NCBI RefSeq assembly: GCF_007994735.1
Contig: NZ_VOIL01000001.1
Span: forward strand, 1,240,001-1,304,000
DNA length: 64,000 bases
From: Nesterenkonia populi
GTDB lineage: Bacteria > Actinomycetota > Actinomycetes > Actinomycetales > Micrococcaceae
Reading direction: 5' to 3'
The position numbers were made by a program, and so were the translations under genes. The notes under the pieces were generated by a model. That model did no database searches, was not told the origin of the DNA, and was given only the letters and a program-made list of their open reading frames with translations. Positions 8,783-17,880 of the stretch are shown one piece after another (position 1 is the first letter of the stretch; each line of letters opens with the position of its first letter).

Positions 8783-8828
8783 GATCGTGCCTCAGATCCG
8801 CGTCATCTTTCGGATTTGAGGCACGATC
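8783..8828. terminator. Long inverted repeat between convergent genes, probable bidirectional terminator
   Basis: 18-bp arms (8783-8800 and 8811-8828) that pair with a single G-U type exception, 10-nt loop. It lies between the stop codons of the GH10 gene (plus) and plsC (minus). No T run on either side, so it is not a textbook intrinsic terminator. Confidence 0.6.
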
Positions 8829-8878
8829 CGCTGGCAGCGGATCAGAACCAGAATGACGTCAGCCAGCTGGCCGGATGA

Positions 8879-9580
8879 TCACTTCTTCTCCTGGGCTTCG
8901 AGGCGAGCTTTGACCTCGGAGCCGTAGACGTCGACGTACTCCTGCCCGGAGAGCCGCATGATCTGGTACATGATCTTGTCGGTCACTGAACGCTGCGCGA
9001 ACCGGTCCAGGGCCATGGGGTAGTAGGACTCGAAGCTCATGGGTTCGCCGATGATCATCCCCACCCGTCGCACTTTGGGGATGCTGTCCTCAATGGGCTG
9101 AACCTTGTCGGTGCCGATCAGGGCGATGGGAATGACGGGCACTTGGGCGCGCAGGGCGAGCTTGGCCACGCCGAGCTTGCCCCGGTAGAGCTTGCCGTCA
9201 GGGGAGCGGGTGCCTTCGGGGTAGATGCCGAGCAGGCTGCCCTGCTTCAGTGCTTCTTCGCCGTAGCGGAGGGAGTCGGCACTGGCGGCACCGCCGGAGC
9301 GGTCCATGGGGATCTGTCCGGTGGCGGTGAAGAACCACCTGTTGAACTTCCCCACGGAGCCGTCCATCTCCCAGTAGTCCTTCTTGGCCAGGTAGCTCAC
9401 AGGGCGGGGCACAACCACGGGTACCAGTACGGAGTCGAAGAAGCTGAGATGGTTGGCCGCGAGGATGGCCCCACCCTCTTCTGGAATGTTGTCGAGACCT
9501 TTGACCCAGGGTCGCCACACTGCTTTGACCAGCGGTTCGACGGCGAAGCGCTTGGCGTTGATGTAGAACGACGATGTCAC
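8879..9580 (-). CDS. plsC: 1-acyl-sn-glycerol-3-phosphate acyltransferase (PlsC family)
   Basis: 233-residue acyltransferase that transfers an acyl chain to lysophosphatidic acid in phospholipid synthesis, at the inner face of the membrane. The catalytic HxxxxD is NHLSFFD (His44, Asp49) and the substrate-binding motif is PEGTRSPDG (about 121-129). Start choice: the frame also offers GTG at 9598, but TATGGT (9587-9592) ends 6 bases before the GTG at 9580, the same leaderless layout seen at other genes here, so I start at 9580. Other members of the family acylate other lysolipids, and the precise acceptor is not provable. Confidence 0.85.
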   Translation of the reverse strand: MTSSFYINAKRFAVEPLVKAVWRPWVKGLDNIPEEGGAILAANHLSFFDSVLVPVVVPRPVSYLAKKDYWEMDGSVGKFNRWFFTATGQIPMDRSGGAASADSLRYGEEALKQGSLLGIYPEGTRSPDGKLYRGKLGVAKLALRAQVPVIPIALIGTDKVQPIEDSIPKVRRVGMIIGEPMSFESYYPMALDRFAQRSVTDKIMYQIMRLSGQEYVDVYGSEVKARLEAQEKK

Positions 9581-9586
9581 AGCATC

Positions 9587-9592
9587 ACCATA
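9587..9592 (-). promoter_or_regulatory. Leaderless-type -10 box of plsC
   Basis: On the minus strand TATGGT is followed by 6 bases and then GTG (9580-9578). It overlaps the codons that would follow the alternative start at 9598, arguing for the shorter protein. Confidence 0.45.
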
Positions 9593-9658
9593 GTGCACGC
9601 ACAGGGCCGGTGCCGGATGGTTTCGGCAGGGATCTGGAGTCTGCTGCGATGTGATGCG

Positions 9659-10645
9659 TCAGCGCACGTAGCGGTCGATCTCAAGGCCGTCTTCGGGCAT
9701 CTCGAGGGTCTCGCCGATGGTGCTCATCCAAGCCTCCTCGTAGCGGCCGTCGTCATAGGCGGTCTCGAGGAGGTCGTTGAGCCACATGCGGAAGTTGTCG
9801 TCGTCGATGTCGATGGCGATGCCGTAGGGCTCATAGGTGAAGGGCTCGCCGATCACCCTGTACTCGCCGGGGTTCTCCTGCACGACGCCGGCGAGGTGTG
9901 TGTTGTCGGCGGAGAATGCGACGACCTCATCCTCGTCGAGCATCTCGAGGCAGTCGTCGATCTCGCTCTGGGACGTGACATCGGCGCCCATCCAGATGAG
10001 CTCCTCCTCGGAGACGGATCCCTCAAGGGTGCAGACGGGCTGGTCGATGAGGTCGTACTCGTTGCGGATGAGGCTTTCGTTGTACCAGCCGGTGAGCATG
10101 GACTGCCCGGCGGTGAAGTAGGGGCCGGCGAATCCGAGCGCCTCGCGGCGCTGGTGCGTGATGGTGTAGGCGGCCATGACCATGTCGACCTCGTCGTTCT
10201 CCAGCATCTGCTGACGGTTGCGGTCGGTAACCTCCACCCATTCGATGTGCTGCTCTTCGATGGCGAGCTCTTCGGCGACGATCTTGGCCAGTTCGACCTC
10301 GAAGCCTTCGGGAGATTCGGCTCCATCCTCCACGTAGCCGAAGAGGGGCTGGTCATAGTTGACGCCGACGCGCAGACGGTTGGCGCGGCGCAGATCACCC
10401 ATGGTGGAGGCAGTGCCGTAGGAGAGGGAGGCGGACTGGCCGCCGGAGCGGATGGTCGCCAGCAGCTCGTCGGCGGTGTCCGGGCTGATGTATTCAGCGT
10501 CCGAGGCGGTGTCGGGGACTGCGGCGTCCTCAGCGGCAGGCGTGGCCTGAACGAGGTCGCAGGAGCTCAGCGCGAGGGCTGCGACAGTTGCACCGGCGGC
10601 CGTGAGGGTCCGCTTGGGCAGATAGGCAGAAAGAGTGTTGTTCAC
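9659..10645 (-). CDS. Amino-acid (glutamate-type) ABC transporter substrate-binding lipoprotein
   Basis: 328-residue family 3 periplasmic-binding-type protein. Signal peptide with lipobox LSSC around residue 29, then a short linker and the binding domain beginning near LRVGVNYDQPLFGYV; the pattern GFEVELAKIVAEEL and MVMAAYTITHQRREALGFAG are typical of glutamate/glutamine binders such as GluB. GTG start at 10645 preceded by GGGGA with 9 bases spacing. No permease or ATPase gene is adjacent, so the protein is an orphan that must work with a transporter encoded elsewhere or serve as a sensor. Ligand assignment is family-level. Confidence 0.8.
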   Translation of the reverse strand: MNNTLSAYLPKRTLTAAGATVAALALSSCDLVQATPAAEDAAVPDTASDAEYISPDTADELLATIRSGGQSASLSYGTASTMGDLRRANRLRVGVNYDQPLFGYVEDGAESPEGFEVELAKIVAEELAIEEQHIEWVEVTDRNRQQMLENDEVDMVMAAYTITHQRREALGFAGPYFTAGQSMLTGWYNESLIRNEYDLIDQPVCTLEGSVSEEELIWMGADVTSQSEIDDCLEMLDEDEVVAFSADNTHLAGVVQENPGEYRVIGEPFTYEPYGIAIDIDDDNFRMWLNDLLETAYDDGRYEEAWMSTIGETLEMPEDGLEIDRYVR

Positions 10646-10715
10646 GATGTAGCGTCCCCAATTGAAAAAGTGCGAAGGCGGTCAGCGACCGCAGGCGTGA
10701 AGGTCGTTCCTGGCC

Positions 10716-11690
10716 CTACACGCCGTCTACATGGTAGCTGGCCCTCGGATTCCACGTGAGTCCGTTACGTCCCACCTGGGCCCGGACTCGCTGAGCGGGG
10801 GGCGTTTCCCCGGCCACGATGGGCACGGTGAGACGCCCGCCTTCAGGAGGCAGGGGGCAGTTCGCGAGCTCGGTGTAGGTGCAGGGGAGGTTGTGGGCCT
10901 CGTTGAAGTCGAGCAGCGCAGGCTCCTCGGGCCCGGGCTCTGCGACGTGCATGGCGCGCACGGACCGGCAGTCGTTGGGATCGTTGGAAAGATCGGTGAA
11001 GATGGCACGCAGGAGGCCGGGGGTCTCGGTGGGGAAGAGGAGCAGACTCTGCGTGTGCTCAAAGACTTCGAAGCGGACGAGGCCGACGCCTCCGTAGCGC
11101 TGAGGGTCCGCTTCCTTGGACGTCAGGGGACGGCGGCGGTCCTCGGCGAAGCATTCGAAGTCGGCCCAGACCCTCCAGCCGGGGTGGTACGGGTAGAGCT
11201 CAGTGCCGGCGTACTCGGTCAGGAAGGGGTGATCTGCCATGAGGGGTCGGAGGATGTACTCCTCGTCGCGGCGCATGAGCTCCAGCGACGTGATGACCTG
11301 GTGCTGTCCGGGCCCGCGGGGAATCTCCATGCTGATGCTCTCGCCCTCCTCCAGGGCGGGGAAGAGGTGCTGGGAAGGAAGGAGCTGGCCGTTGACGGTG
11401 ATGTACTCGCTGGGGCTGAGATGCACGAGCGCAGCGGTGCCGACCACGGACCAGGTCCCGGGGACTCCGGGGAGCCGTTCGGGGGTTCCGCCGAGCCAGT
11501 AGAGGCCGGTGGCGGCCAGCTGGCTGCGCGAGGAGCAGCGCGCCTGCTCGCGGCGCGCCCAGCGAGCGTCTCGGGCAGCTTCAGCTTCTGCCTCGGCGTC
11601 GTAGTGCGAAGAAAGAGGGCTGTCGAGGGCCATGTTGGGTTCGGCGGTCGTCGTCATCGTGGTGCTGGACCTTTGTGCGAGTAGAGGCAT
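10716..11690 (-). CDS. DUF1684 family protein
   Basis: About 324 residues. The C-terminal half carries the recognisable DUF1684 ending: LDFNEAHNLPCTYTELANC, then CPLPPEGGRL and PIVAGE; earlier GGVGLVRFEVFEHTQSLLLF also fits. The biochemical role of the family is unknown to me. No signal peptide, so probably cytosolic. The reading frame is open from 11795; I prefer ATG 11690 because AAGGAAG lies 9 bases upstream of it and the residues before it (Arg/Pro-rich) look like non-coding translation. ATG 11657 is a weaker alternative. No functional link to neighbours is evident. Confidence 0.75.
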   Translation of the reverse strand: MPLLAQRSSTTMTTTAEPNMALDSPLSSHYDAEAEAEAARDARWARREQARCSSRSQLAATGLYWLGGTPERLPGVPGTWSVVGTAALVHLSPSEYITVNGQLLPSQHLFPALEEGESISMEIPRGPGQHQVITSLELMRRDEEYILRPLMADHPFLTEYAGTELYPYHPGWRVWADFECFAEDRRRPLTSKEADPQRYGGVGLVRFEVFEHTQSLLLFPTETPGLLRAIFTDLSNDPNDCRSVRAMHVAEPGPEEPALLDFNEAHNLPCTYTELANCPLPPEGGRLTVPIVAGETPPAQRVRAQVGRNGLTWNPRASYHVDGV

Positions 11691-11934
11691 CGGACGGTTC
11701 TTCCTTACTTTAGGCCTGCCGAAGCTGCGCCGCCCCACGGGTTTATACGGGGTTGGCCACGGGGCTTTCCTGCGGTTGTTCATGGGTGAGCGCACTGCGG
11801 CTGTTGTGCGCTAGACTTCTTGCCACAGCGCCCTACCACGCCTGCTGAGCCGTGAATACTTACGTCCGTCGGAGCTTCTTCTCCTCATTCGGCGGACAGT
11901 ACGGCAGTTCTGCACTCAGCATCAGAGAGGCGCT

Positions 11935-13623
11935 ATGGAAACGCTTTCCCAGATCCTTATCGACCGGGGAGCCTGGACCCAGGAGAACGCAGAGCATCTG
12001 CTCAACGGCTCTTCTGACGAGTTTGCTCGGCTTAAGGATCTGGCCAAGCAGGGGGCTCTGCCGGAGGATGCGGTCTTCGAGGCCCGTGCTCAGCAGCTCG
12101 GCGTTCCATTCGTCCGCCTGGGCGAGCAGGACCCGGACCCACGGGTGATCAACAAGCTGTCGGTGCGCATGTCGCACGAGCACGAGGTCGCCGCGCTGGA
12201 GCTGGTGGACCACTACGGCACCACACATGTGAAGGTCGCCATGGTGGACCCGGAGAACGTGGTGGCGCTCGATGACGTCGCGCTGGTCTTCTCCATGCCG
12301 GTCTACCCGGTGCTGGCTTCCCCGGATGATCTGCACAGCTTTGTGGATCGTCACCACCGCGCTGACTCTGAGCTGTCGTCGCTCTCGGACACGATGGCCG
12401 CGGAGAACTCCGGCGATGGTGCCGGGGGGCAGGAGGCCATCAAGATCTCTGACGACGCGTCTGACGACGCGCCGGTCATCCGGTTCGTGAACCTGGTGCT
12501 GGGCCAGGCGATCCGTGACCGGGCCTCGGATATTCACATCGAGCCCGCTGAGGACCTGGTGCGGGTGCGCTACCGCATCGATGGTGTCCTGCAGGAGATG
12601 CCCTCGGCGCCGAAGCAGATTCAGGCGGGCCTGATCAGCCGTCTGAAGATCATGGCGAGCATCGATATCGCCGAGCGCCGCGTCCCCCAGGACGGCCGGA
12701 TGGCGGTGTCCGTATCGGGCCGCAAGATCGACTTGCGCGTGGCAACGCTTCCCACGGTGTGGGGCGAAAAGATCGTGATGCGTATTCTCGACCAGTCCTC
12801 CACGGCACTGGATATCAGGACGCTGGGGATGTCCGAGCGCAACCTTGAGGTATACCACCGTGCGTATACCCAGCCGTACGGACTGGCGCTGATCACTGGG
12901 CCGACCGGTTCGGGCAAGTCCACCACCCTGTATTCCACGATTCAGGATGTGGCTGATCCTGGGGTCAACATCATTACGGTGGAGGACCCGGTCGAGTACA
13001 GGCTTGCGGGCATCAACCAGGTGCAGGTGAACAACCAGGCGGGCCTGACGTTCGCGAAGGCGCTCCGCTCGATCCTGCGTTCTGACCCGGACGTCGTCCT
13101 GATCGGTGAGATCCGTGACGCTGAGACCGCCATGATCGCCATCGAGGCCGCGCTCACGGGCCACATGGTGTTCTCCACGCTGCACACCAACGATTCCGCC
13201 TCGGCGGTGACTCGTCTGGGCGAGATGGGGGTGGAGCCCTTCCTGGTGGGCACTGCGCTGGATGTGGTGGTGGCCCAGCGTCTGGTGCGCCGCCTGTGCA
13301 GCCAGTGCAAGGAGGCGCACCAGCTGACCGCCGAGGAGCTCGAGTCACTGGAACTGCCCGGTGAGCAGGCGGAGCAGGGTCAGGTCTTCCGTGCGGTGGG
13401 CTGCTCGTCCTGTGCGGAGACCGGCTACCGGGGCCGCGCAGCAGTGCACGAGGTGCTGGATGTGACCCCGGAGATCTCTCGTATGGCGGTTCAGCAGGCC
13501 TCCAGCATGGAGATAGAGGAGGTCGCCCGGAAGAACGGGATGAGGTCTCTGCGCCAGGACGGTATGGACAAGGTCCTGCAGGGTCTGACCACTGTGGAGG
13601 AGGTGCTTCGCGTTGTCGTCTGA
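11935..13623 (+). CDS. pilB: Type IV pilus assembly ATPase PilB (GspE family)
   Basis: 562-residue cytosolic motor that powers pilin polymerisation. Domains: N-terminal MshEN/GspE-N region (about 1-150), then the secretion ATPase domain with Walker A GPTGSGKST (322-330), Walker B VVLIGEIRD (387-395) and His-box region TGHMVFSTLHTND (408-420). The C-terminal zinc tetracysteine CxxC pairs (Cys455/458 and Cys490/493) separate extension motors from PilT-type retraction motors. First gene of the pilus locus; RBS GAGAGG before ATG 11935. Its stop overlaps the TTG start of pilT. Confidence 0.95.
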   Translation: METLSQILIDRGAWTQENAEHLLNGSSDEFARLKDLAKQGALPEDAVFEARAQQLGVPFVRLGEQDPDPRVINKLSVRMSHEHEVAALELVDHYGTTHVKVAMVDPENVVALDDVALVFSMPVYPVLASPDDLHSFVDRHHRADSELSSLSDTMAAENSGDGAGGQEAIKISDDASDDAPVIRFVNLVLGQAIRDRASDIHIEPAEDLVRVRYRIDGVLQEMPSAPKQIQAGLISRLKIMASIDIAERRVPQDGRMAVSVSGRKIDLRVATLPTVWGEKIVMRILDQSSTALDIRTLGMSERNLEVYHRAYTQPYGLALITGPTGSGKSTTLYSTIQDVADPGVNIITVEDPVEYRLAGINQVQVNNQAGLTFAKALRSILRSDPDVVLIGEIRDAETAMIAIEAALTGHMVFSTLHTNDSASAVTRLGEMGVEPFLVGTALDVVVAQRLVRRLCSQCKEAHQLTAEELESLELPGEQAEQGQVFRAVGCSSCAETGYRGRAAVHEVLDVTPEISRMAVQQASSMEIEEVARKNGMRSLRQDGMDKVLQGLTTVEEVLRVVV

Positions 13624-15205
13624 GCGTCGTCCGTCATACGGCCGTCCGGGCCAGCAGCTGAGCCGTCGGGAGGTGCGCGAGCTGGAGGAGGCTGCCCGAC
13701 TCACAAAGACTCAGCCGGTGGGCCGTTCCCATCCGGTGCCGGCCCAGCCGCAGCCCGGCTCCCGCGCCTCGCATCTGGAGGACACGCAGCGGGATCTGCC
13801 GGCCCAGCAGGGGCGCCCCTCTCACATGGAGTCCACCCAGCAGATTCCTGCCCAGCCGAATCCGGCAGTACAGTCTGCCATTCCTGCTGCTCAGCCTCGC
13901 CCAGCACGCCAGGCGGGACGCAAAGAGCCTCCGCGCCAGCTTCCTGCGGGTACCGGCCAGGCCCCCCAGGGAGCTCAGCCTTCCCGTCCGATGACGACGG
14001 CGGACCAGTTCGCGGCCCAGAAGGCGGCATCTCAGCCAGCTTCGAGCCGCCGTGGACCAACCACCCTGCGCGATGCGTTGGCGATGATGGTGGCCGCCGA
14101 GGGCTCTGACCTCCACGTGACTGCTGGTCTGCCGCCGATGATGCGCCAGCATGGGTCTCTGCAGCCGATCCCGGGTTTCCCGGTGTGGGATCAGGAGATG
14201 GTGGAGCGTGAAGTGCTCAGCCTGCTGCGGGACGAACAGTTGGAGAAGTTCAAGCAGGAGGGCGAGCTCGACATCGCCTATGAGCTGTCTCCGCAGGCCC
14301 GTTTCCGTATGAACGTGTACCGGCAGCGCGGCGCGGTGGGCACGGTGATGCGCCACGTGACCACCAACATTCGCAATCTGGATGACCTCAACATGCCGCC
14401 GGCAGTGGGGGAGTTCTCGAAGCTCTCCAAGGGCCTGGTGCTGGTCACGGGGCCCACCGGGTCGGGCAAGTCGACCACGCTGGCCGCACTGATCGACAAG
14501 ATCAACCGGACGCGCGCGGAGCACATCATGACTGTCGAGGACCCGATTGAGTATCTCCACCCGCACAAGAAGTCGATCGTGAACCAGCGGCAGGTGGGAG
14601 ATGATACGGAATCTTTCCAACGGGCGCTGCGTCAGGTGCTGCGTCAGGACCCGGACGTGATACTCATCGGAGAGATGCGTGACCTGGAGACCATCCAGGT
14701 TGCTCTGACCGCTGCGGAGACAGGCCACCTGGTGTTCGGCACGCTCCACACCCAGTCGGCTCCCCAGACCATCGACCGTATTATCGACGTCTTCCCGCCG
14801 CACCAGCAGAACCAGATCCGTGCCCAGCTGGCCTCAACGCTGAAGGGCGTGGTGTGCCAGACTCTGGTGCCCCGCGTAGGCGGCGGCCGTGTGGCCGCTA
14901 CGGAGATCCTGGTGATGACGACCGCGGTGGCGAACCTGGTCCGAGAGGGCCAGATGCACCAGCTGCCGGGCGTGCTCCAGTCGGGCGCAGCCCACGGTAT
15001 GCACACCTATGACCAGCACTTCATCAAACTGGTGGAGGCGGGGGAGATCACGGTGCGCGACGCCGAGGAGAAGGTGACGGACAAGGAGTCGTTCCGTCAG
15101 CGGGTCCAGTCGGTCTTCCGCGGCCGGCGAGAGGACGCCGGGATGGGTATGCCTGGTGTTGAGCAGGGCTACGGCCAGTACAAGGGCTGGAACGGGCAGG
15201 GCTGA
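13613..15205 (+). CDS. pilT: Type IV pilus retraction ATPase PilT with N-terminal extension
   Basis: 530 residues; canonical PilT is about 345-370. The first ~148 residues are Pro/Gln/Ala-rich and probably disordered, with a roughly doubled motif (SHLEDTQRDLPAQ and SHMESTQQIPAQ). The conserved motor starts near GPTTLRDALAMM; Walker A GPTGSGKST is at 280-288, Walker B DVILIGEMRD follows, and the PilT-type NLVREGQ element is in the C-terminal part. The zinc CxxC pairs of PilB are absent. TTG start at 13613 overlaps the pilB stop and has GGAGGAGG upstream. Presumed to depolymerise pili. Confidence 0.92.
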   Translation: MSSERRPSYGRPGQQLSRREVRELEEAARLTKTQPVGRSHPVPAQPQPGSRASHLEDTQRDLPAQQGRPSHMESTQQIPAQPNPAVQSAIPAAQPRPARQAGRKEPPRQLPAGTGQAPQGAQPSRPMTTADQFAAQKAASQPASSRRGPTTLRDALAMMVAAEGSDLHVTAGLPPMMRQHGSLQPIPGFPVWDQEMVEREVLSLLRDEQLEKFKQEGELDIAYELSPQARFRMNVYRQRGAVGTVMRHVTTNIRNLDDLNMPPAVGEFSKLSKGLVLVTGPTGSGKSTTLAALIDKINRTRAEHIMTVEDPIEYLHPHKKSIVNQRQVGDDTESFQRALRQVLRQDPDVILIGEMRDLETIQVALTAAETGHLVFGTLHTQSAPQTIDRIIDVFPPHQQNQIRAQLASTLKGVVCQTLVPRVGGGRVAATEILVMTTAVANLVREGQMHQLPGVLQSGAAHGMHTYDQHFIKLVEAGEITVRDAEEKVTDKESFRQRVQSVFRGRREDAGMGMPGVEQGYGQYKGWNGQG

Positions 15206-15208
15206 TCC

Positions 15209-16432
15209 ATGGCCGAGATCCAGACCTTTTCCTACACAGCCCGGGACGCTCAGGGGAAGAAGCGCCGTGGCACGATGGACGCGGGCTCGCGCTCCAACGC
15301 GATCAGTCGTCTGCAGGATCAGGGACTTACCGTGGTGGAGGTCAAGCAGTCCTCCGGCTCACTGCTGACCCGTGACATTGAGTTCTCGTTCTTCCAGGCC
15401 CCAAGCCTGCGGGACATCTCGATGGCAGTTCGTCAGCTCGCCACGATGTTGGATGCGGGTCTGACGCTGGTGCGTTCGCTGAGAATCCTCGAGGAGCAGA
15501 CGGAGAACCCCAAACTCTCCGAGGTGTTCACCGCGGTTCGGCGGGACCTGGAGCGCGGCAGCTCCCTGAGTGTCGCGATGAAGAAGCAGACAGGCATGTT
15601 CCCGCCGCTGCTGGTCCACCTGGTGGAGTCCGGTGAGACCGGCGGGTTCCTGTCGGAGGCTCTGGAATCAGCTGCGGACGCCTTTGATGCGGAGTTGAAG
15701 ATCAAGGACACCGTGAAGTCAGCGATGGCCTACCCCGTCATCGTGATGTGTATTGCAGTCCTGGCGGTCATAGGCATGCTGATCTTTATCGTCCCGATCT
15801 TCGAGGAGATGTTTGAAGGATTGGGCGGTGAGCTGCCCGCCTTCACACAGTTGTTGGTGACGATCTCGAACAACATGTTGTGGATCATGCCAATCGTCCT
15901 TTTGATTGCAGGCGCTGGCTGGTTCTTTTGGCGCAAGTACGGGCAGGACCCAAGGGTGGCGCTGCGTGTGGACGAGTTCAAGCACAAGCTGCCGGTCTTC
16001 GGGAAGTTTTTCCGACAAGTGGCGATTGCTCGTTTCACCAAAACCTTGGCTACCACGCTGAAGGCAGGCGTTCCCATCATGCAGTCACTGACCATTGTGA
16101 AGCAGACGGCGGGCTCGCCTCTGGTGCAGGCTGCCGTGGATCGTGTGGCGGTGGGAGTCGGCAACGGCCGGTCCATGGCTGTGATGTTGGAGAAGGAGGA
16201 GGTGTTCCCACCTATGGTCTCTCAGCTGGCCGCAGTGGGTGAGGACACCGGCGCCCTGGACAGCATGCTCAACCAGGTGGCGATATTCATGGACAGGGAA
16301 GTTCAGCTGACTGCCGAACGGCTCACCGCGATGGTGGAGCCGCTGATGATCGTCTTTGTCGGTGCGATTATCGGCGGCATGGTTGTGGCACTGTACCTGC
16401 CGATGTTCTCCGTGTTCGGAGAGATGATGTGA
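15209..16432 (+). CDS. pilC: Type IV pilus inner-membrane platform protein PilC (GspF family)
   Basis: 407-residue membrane protein on which the PilB and PilT motors act. Two GspF repeats are visible (about residues 70-195 and 272-395), each with the pattern of a long helical cytosolic domain followed by transmembrane segments; LVESGETGGFLSEALE in the first repeat and LAAVGEDTGALDSMLNQVA in the second are the matching signatures. It starts 3 bases after pilT stops. Last clear motor/platform gene before the inserted PstS-like gene. Confidence 0.93.
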   Translation: MAEIQTFSYTARDAQGKKRRGTMDAGSRSNAISRLQDQGLTVVEVKQSSGSLLTRDIEFSFFQAPSLRDISMAVRQLATMLDAGLTLVRSLRILEEQTENPKLSEVFTAVRRDLERGSSLSVAMKKQTGMFPPLLVHLVESGETGGFLSEALESAADAFDAELKIKDTVKSAMAYPVIVMCIAVLAVIGMLIFIVPIFEEMFEGLGGELPAFTQLLVTISNNMLWIMPIVLLIAGAGWFFWRKYGQDPRVALRVDEFKHKLPVFGKFFRQVAIARFTKTLATTLKAGVPIMQSLTIVKQTAGSPLVQAAVDRVAVGVGNGRSMAVMLEKEEVFPPMVSQLAAVGEDTGALDSMLNQVAIFMDREVQLTAERLTAMVEPLMIVFVGAIIGGMVVALYLPMFSVFGEMM

Positions 16433-16597
16433 GCCGTTCGAAAGGCGCCGGGTGTGGGTTGACTAATATGAGCGCACCGCTCACCAGAAAGCTGCTCAAT
16501 GGCTGAAGAAGCGGTGCTGAGGATTTCTAGCATCAGGGCCGCACAGAGAGCTGCCCCAGCGTTATTGGCTCGCAATAATGAAACCGAAGGAATCACG

Positions 16598-17755
16598 ATG
16601 AAGTCGTTTGCCCACCACCGTTGTGCCGTCGTCCTGACTGTCTCAGCGCTGGCGCTGACCTCGTGCGGGACGTCTGGAAACGAGGGGGAGGCCCTCGAGT
16701 CACAGTCCGCACAGGCATCTGAGGCCTCCGCCCATGAGGGGTGGAACTTTGAGCGGGAAGGCGGCGTCCTGGACTTCGGTGAGGTTGCCGGCACGCTGAA
16801 CGGCGGGGGAGCCTCTTCCCATGAGCCGGCAATGAAGCGCTGGGTGGAGATCTTCGCGCAGATCTCGAGCGCCACGGTGAACTACACCTCCGTGGGATCT
16901 GGGGACGGCCGTGCCGGTCTGGTGACAGGCGAGTACGCTTTTGCTGGTTCCGATGCCGTGCTGAATCCCGAGGAGAGGCAGGAGGCGCAGGACCGCTGCG
17001 GTCCGCAGGGCGCTTTCCACCTGCCCACCTATGTCTCGCCCATTGCGGTGGCGGTGAACCTGGATGGCGTGGATGAGGTGAATCTGAGCGCTGAGACGCT
17101 GGCCGATATCCTTGCCGGCGAAATTACCCATTGGGACGACCCGCGGATCGCCGAGCACAATGACGAGGCTCTGCCTTCCACCGGCATCACGGTGATCCAT
17201 CGTTCGGACAACTCTGGTACTACGGAAAACCTGACCGAGTACTTAGAGGCTGCGGCTTATAACTGGGAGCACTCCGCTGGGGGTGACTGGCCCGAGGAGC
17301 TCACTGCTGAGTTCGGCTCCGGCACGAGAGGAGTTCTGGAGGAGCTGGAGCACCAGGAGGGCGGTATCACCTACGCGGATGCGGGACAGGTTCCCGAGGA
17401 GTTCGTCAAGGCGTCCCTGTATGTGGGCGGAGAGTACACCGAGCTGTCCGCAGAGGCTGCTTCCCAGGCAGTCTCTGCCTCGGACCGTCTTGAGGGCGGC
17501 CCCGGGAACGACATGAGCTTTGTTCTCTCCCGTGACACGGAGGAGATCGGAACGTATCCGCTGGTGCAGATCGCTTACACCGTGTGGTGCAACCAATACG
17601 ATTCTGAGAAGGAGGCGCAGCTGGCCGCGGCCTTCGCCACCTACCTGGTGTCTGAGGATGCCCAGGAAACTGCCGCGAACGCAGCTGGTGCCTCCCCGCT
17701 GCCTGAGGAGCTGCGGACCGAGGCGCTGGACAGCATTGACCGAATCACCTGGTGA
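16598..17755 (+). CDS. PstS-like phosphate-binding lipoprotein within the pilus locus
   Basis: 385 residues. Signal peptide with lipobox LTSC (Cys23), then a family of phosphate-binding PstS features: LNGGGASSHEPAMKRWVEIF, YTSVGSGDGRAGLVTGEYAF, AGSDAVL, and the hallmark VIHRSDNSGTTENLTEYL. Start ATG 16598 has AAGGAA upstream. There are no pstC, pstA or pstB genes nearby; the gene sits between pilC and the major pilin. Either it is an orphan phosphate binder of a Pst system elsewhere or a PstS-fold protein used at the pilus or cell surface. Intergenic spacing (165 bases to pilC, 261 to pilA) suggests its own transcript. Confidence 0.85.
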   Translation: MKSFAHHRCAVVLTVSALALTSCGTSGNEGEALESQSAQASEASAHEGWNFEREGGVLDFGEVAGTLNGGGASSHEPAMKRWVEIFAQISSATVNYTSVGSGDGRAGLVTGEYAFAGSDAVLNPEERQEAQDRCGPQGAFHLPTYVSPIAVAVNLDGVDEVNLSAETLADILAGEITHWDDPRIAEHNDEALPSTGITVIHRSDNSGTTENLTEYLEAAAYNWEHSAGGDWPEELTAEFGSGTRGVLEELEHQEGGITYADAGQVPEEFVKASLYVGGEYTELSAEAASQAVSASDRLEGGPGNDMSFVLSRDTEEIGTYPLVQIAYTVWCNQYDSEKEAQLAAAFATYLVSEDAQETAANAAGASPLPEELRTEALDSIDRITW

Positions 17756-17795
17756 CCCGATGGTCTCCTAGATGTTCCTTCGTGACACCAGTGTT

Positions 17796-17814
17796 CCCCG
17801 TAATAAATACGGGG
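17796..17814 (+). terminator. Hairpin after the PstS-like gene
   Basis: CCCCGTA (17796-17802) pairs with TACGGGG (17808-17814), 5-nt loop; a short T run appears about 12 bases later (17826-17829). Likely ends the PstS-like transcript. Confidence 0.45.
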
Positions 17815-17880
17815 TGTAATACGGGTTTTGTTCAGAATGCTTGCTGAAGCTGAAATTCAACTGGATATTCGTGCTAGTTT

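Noticed and set aside
16459-16487. TTGACT as -35 of a promoter for the PstS-like gene
   Set aside because: No -10 hexamer at suitable spacing; the TAATAT nearby overlaps it.
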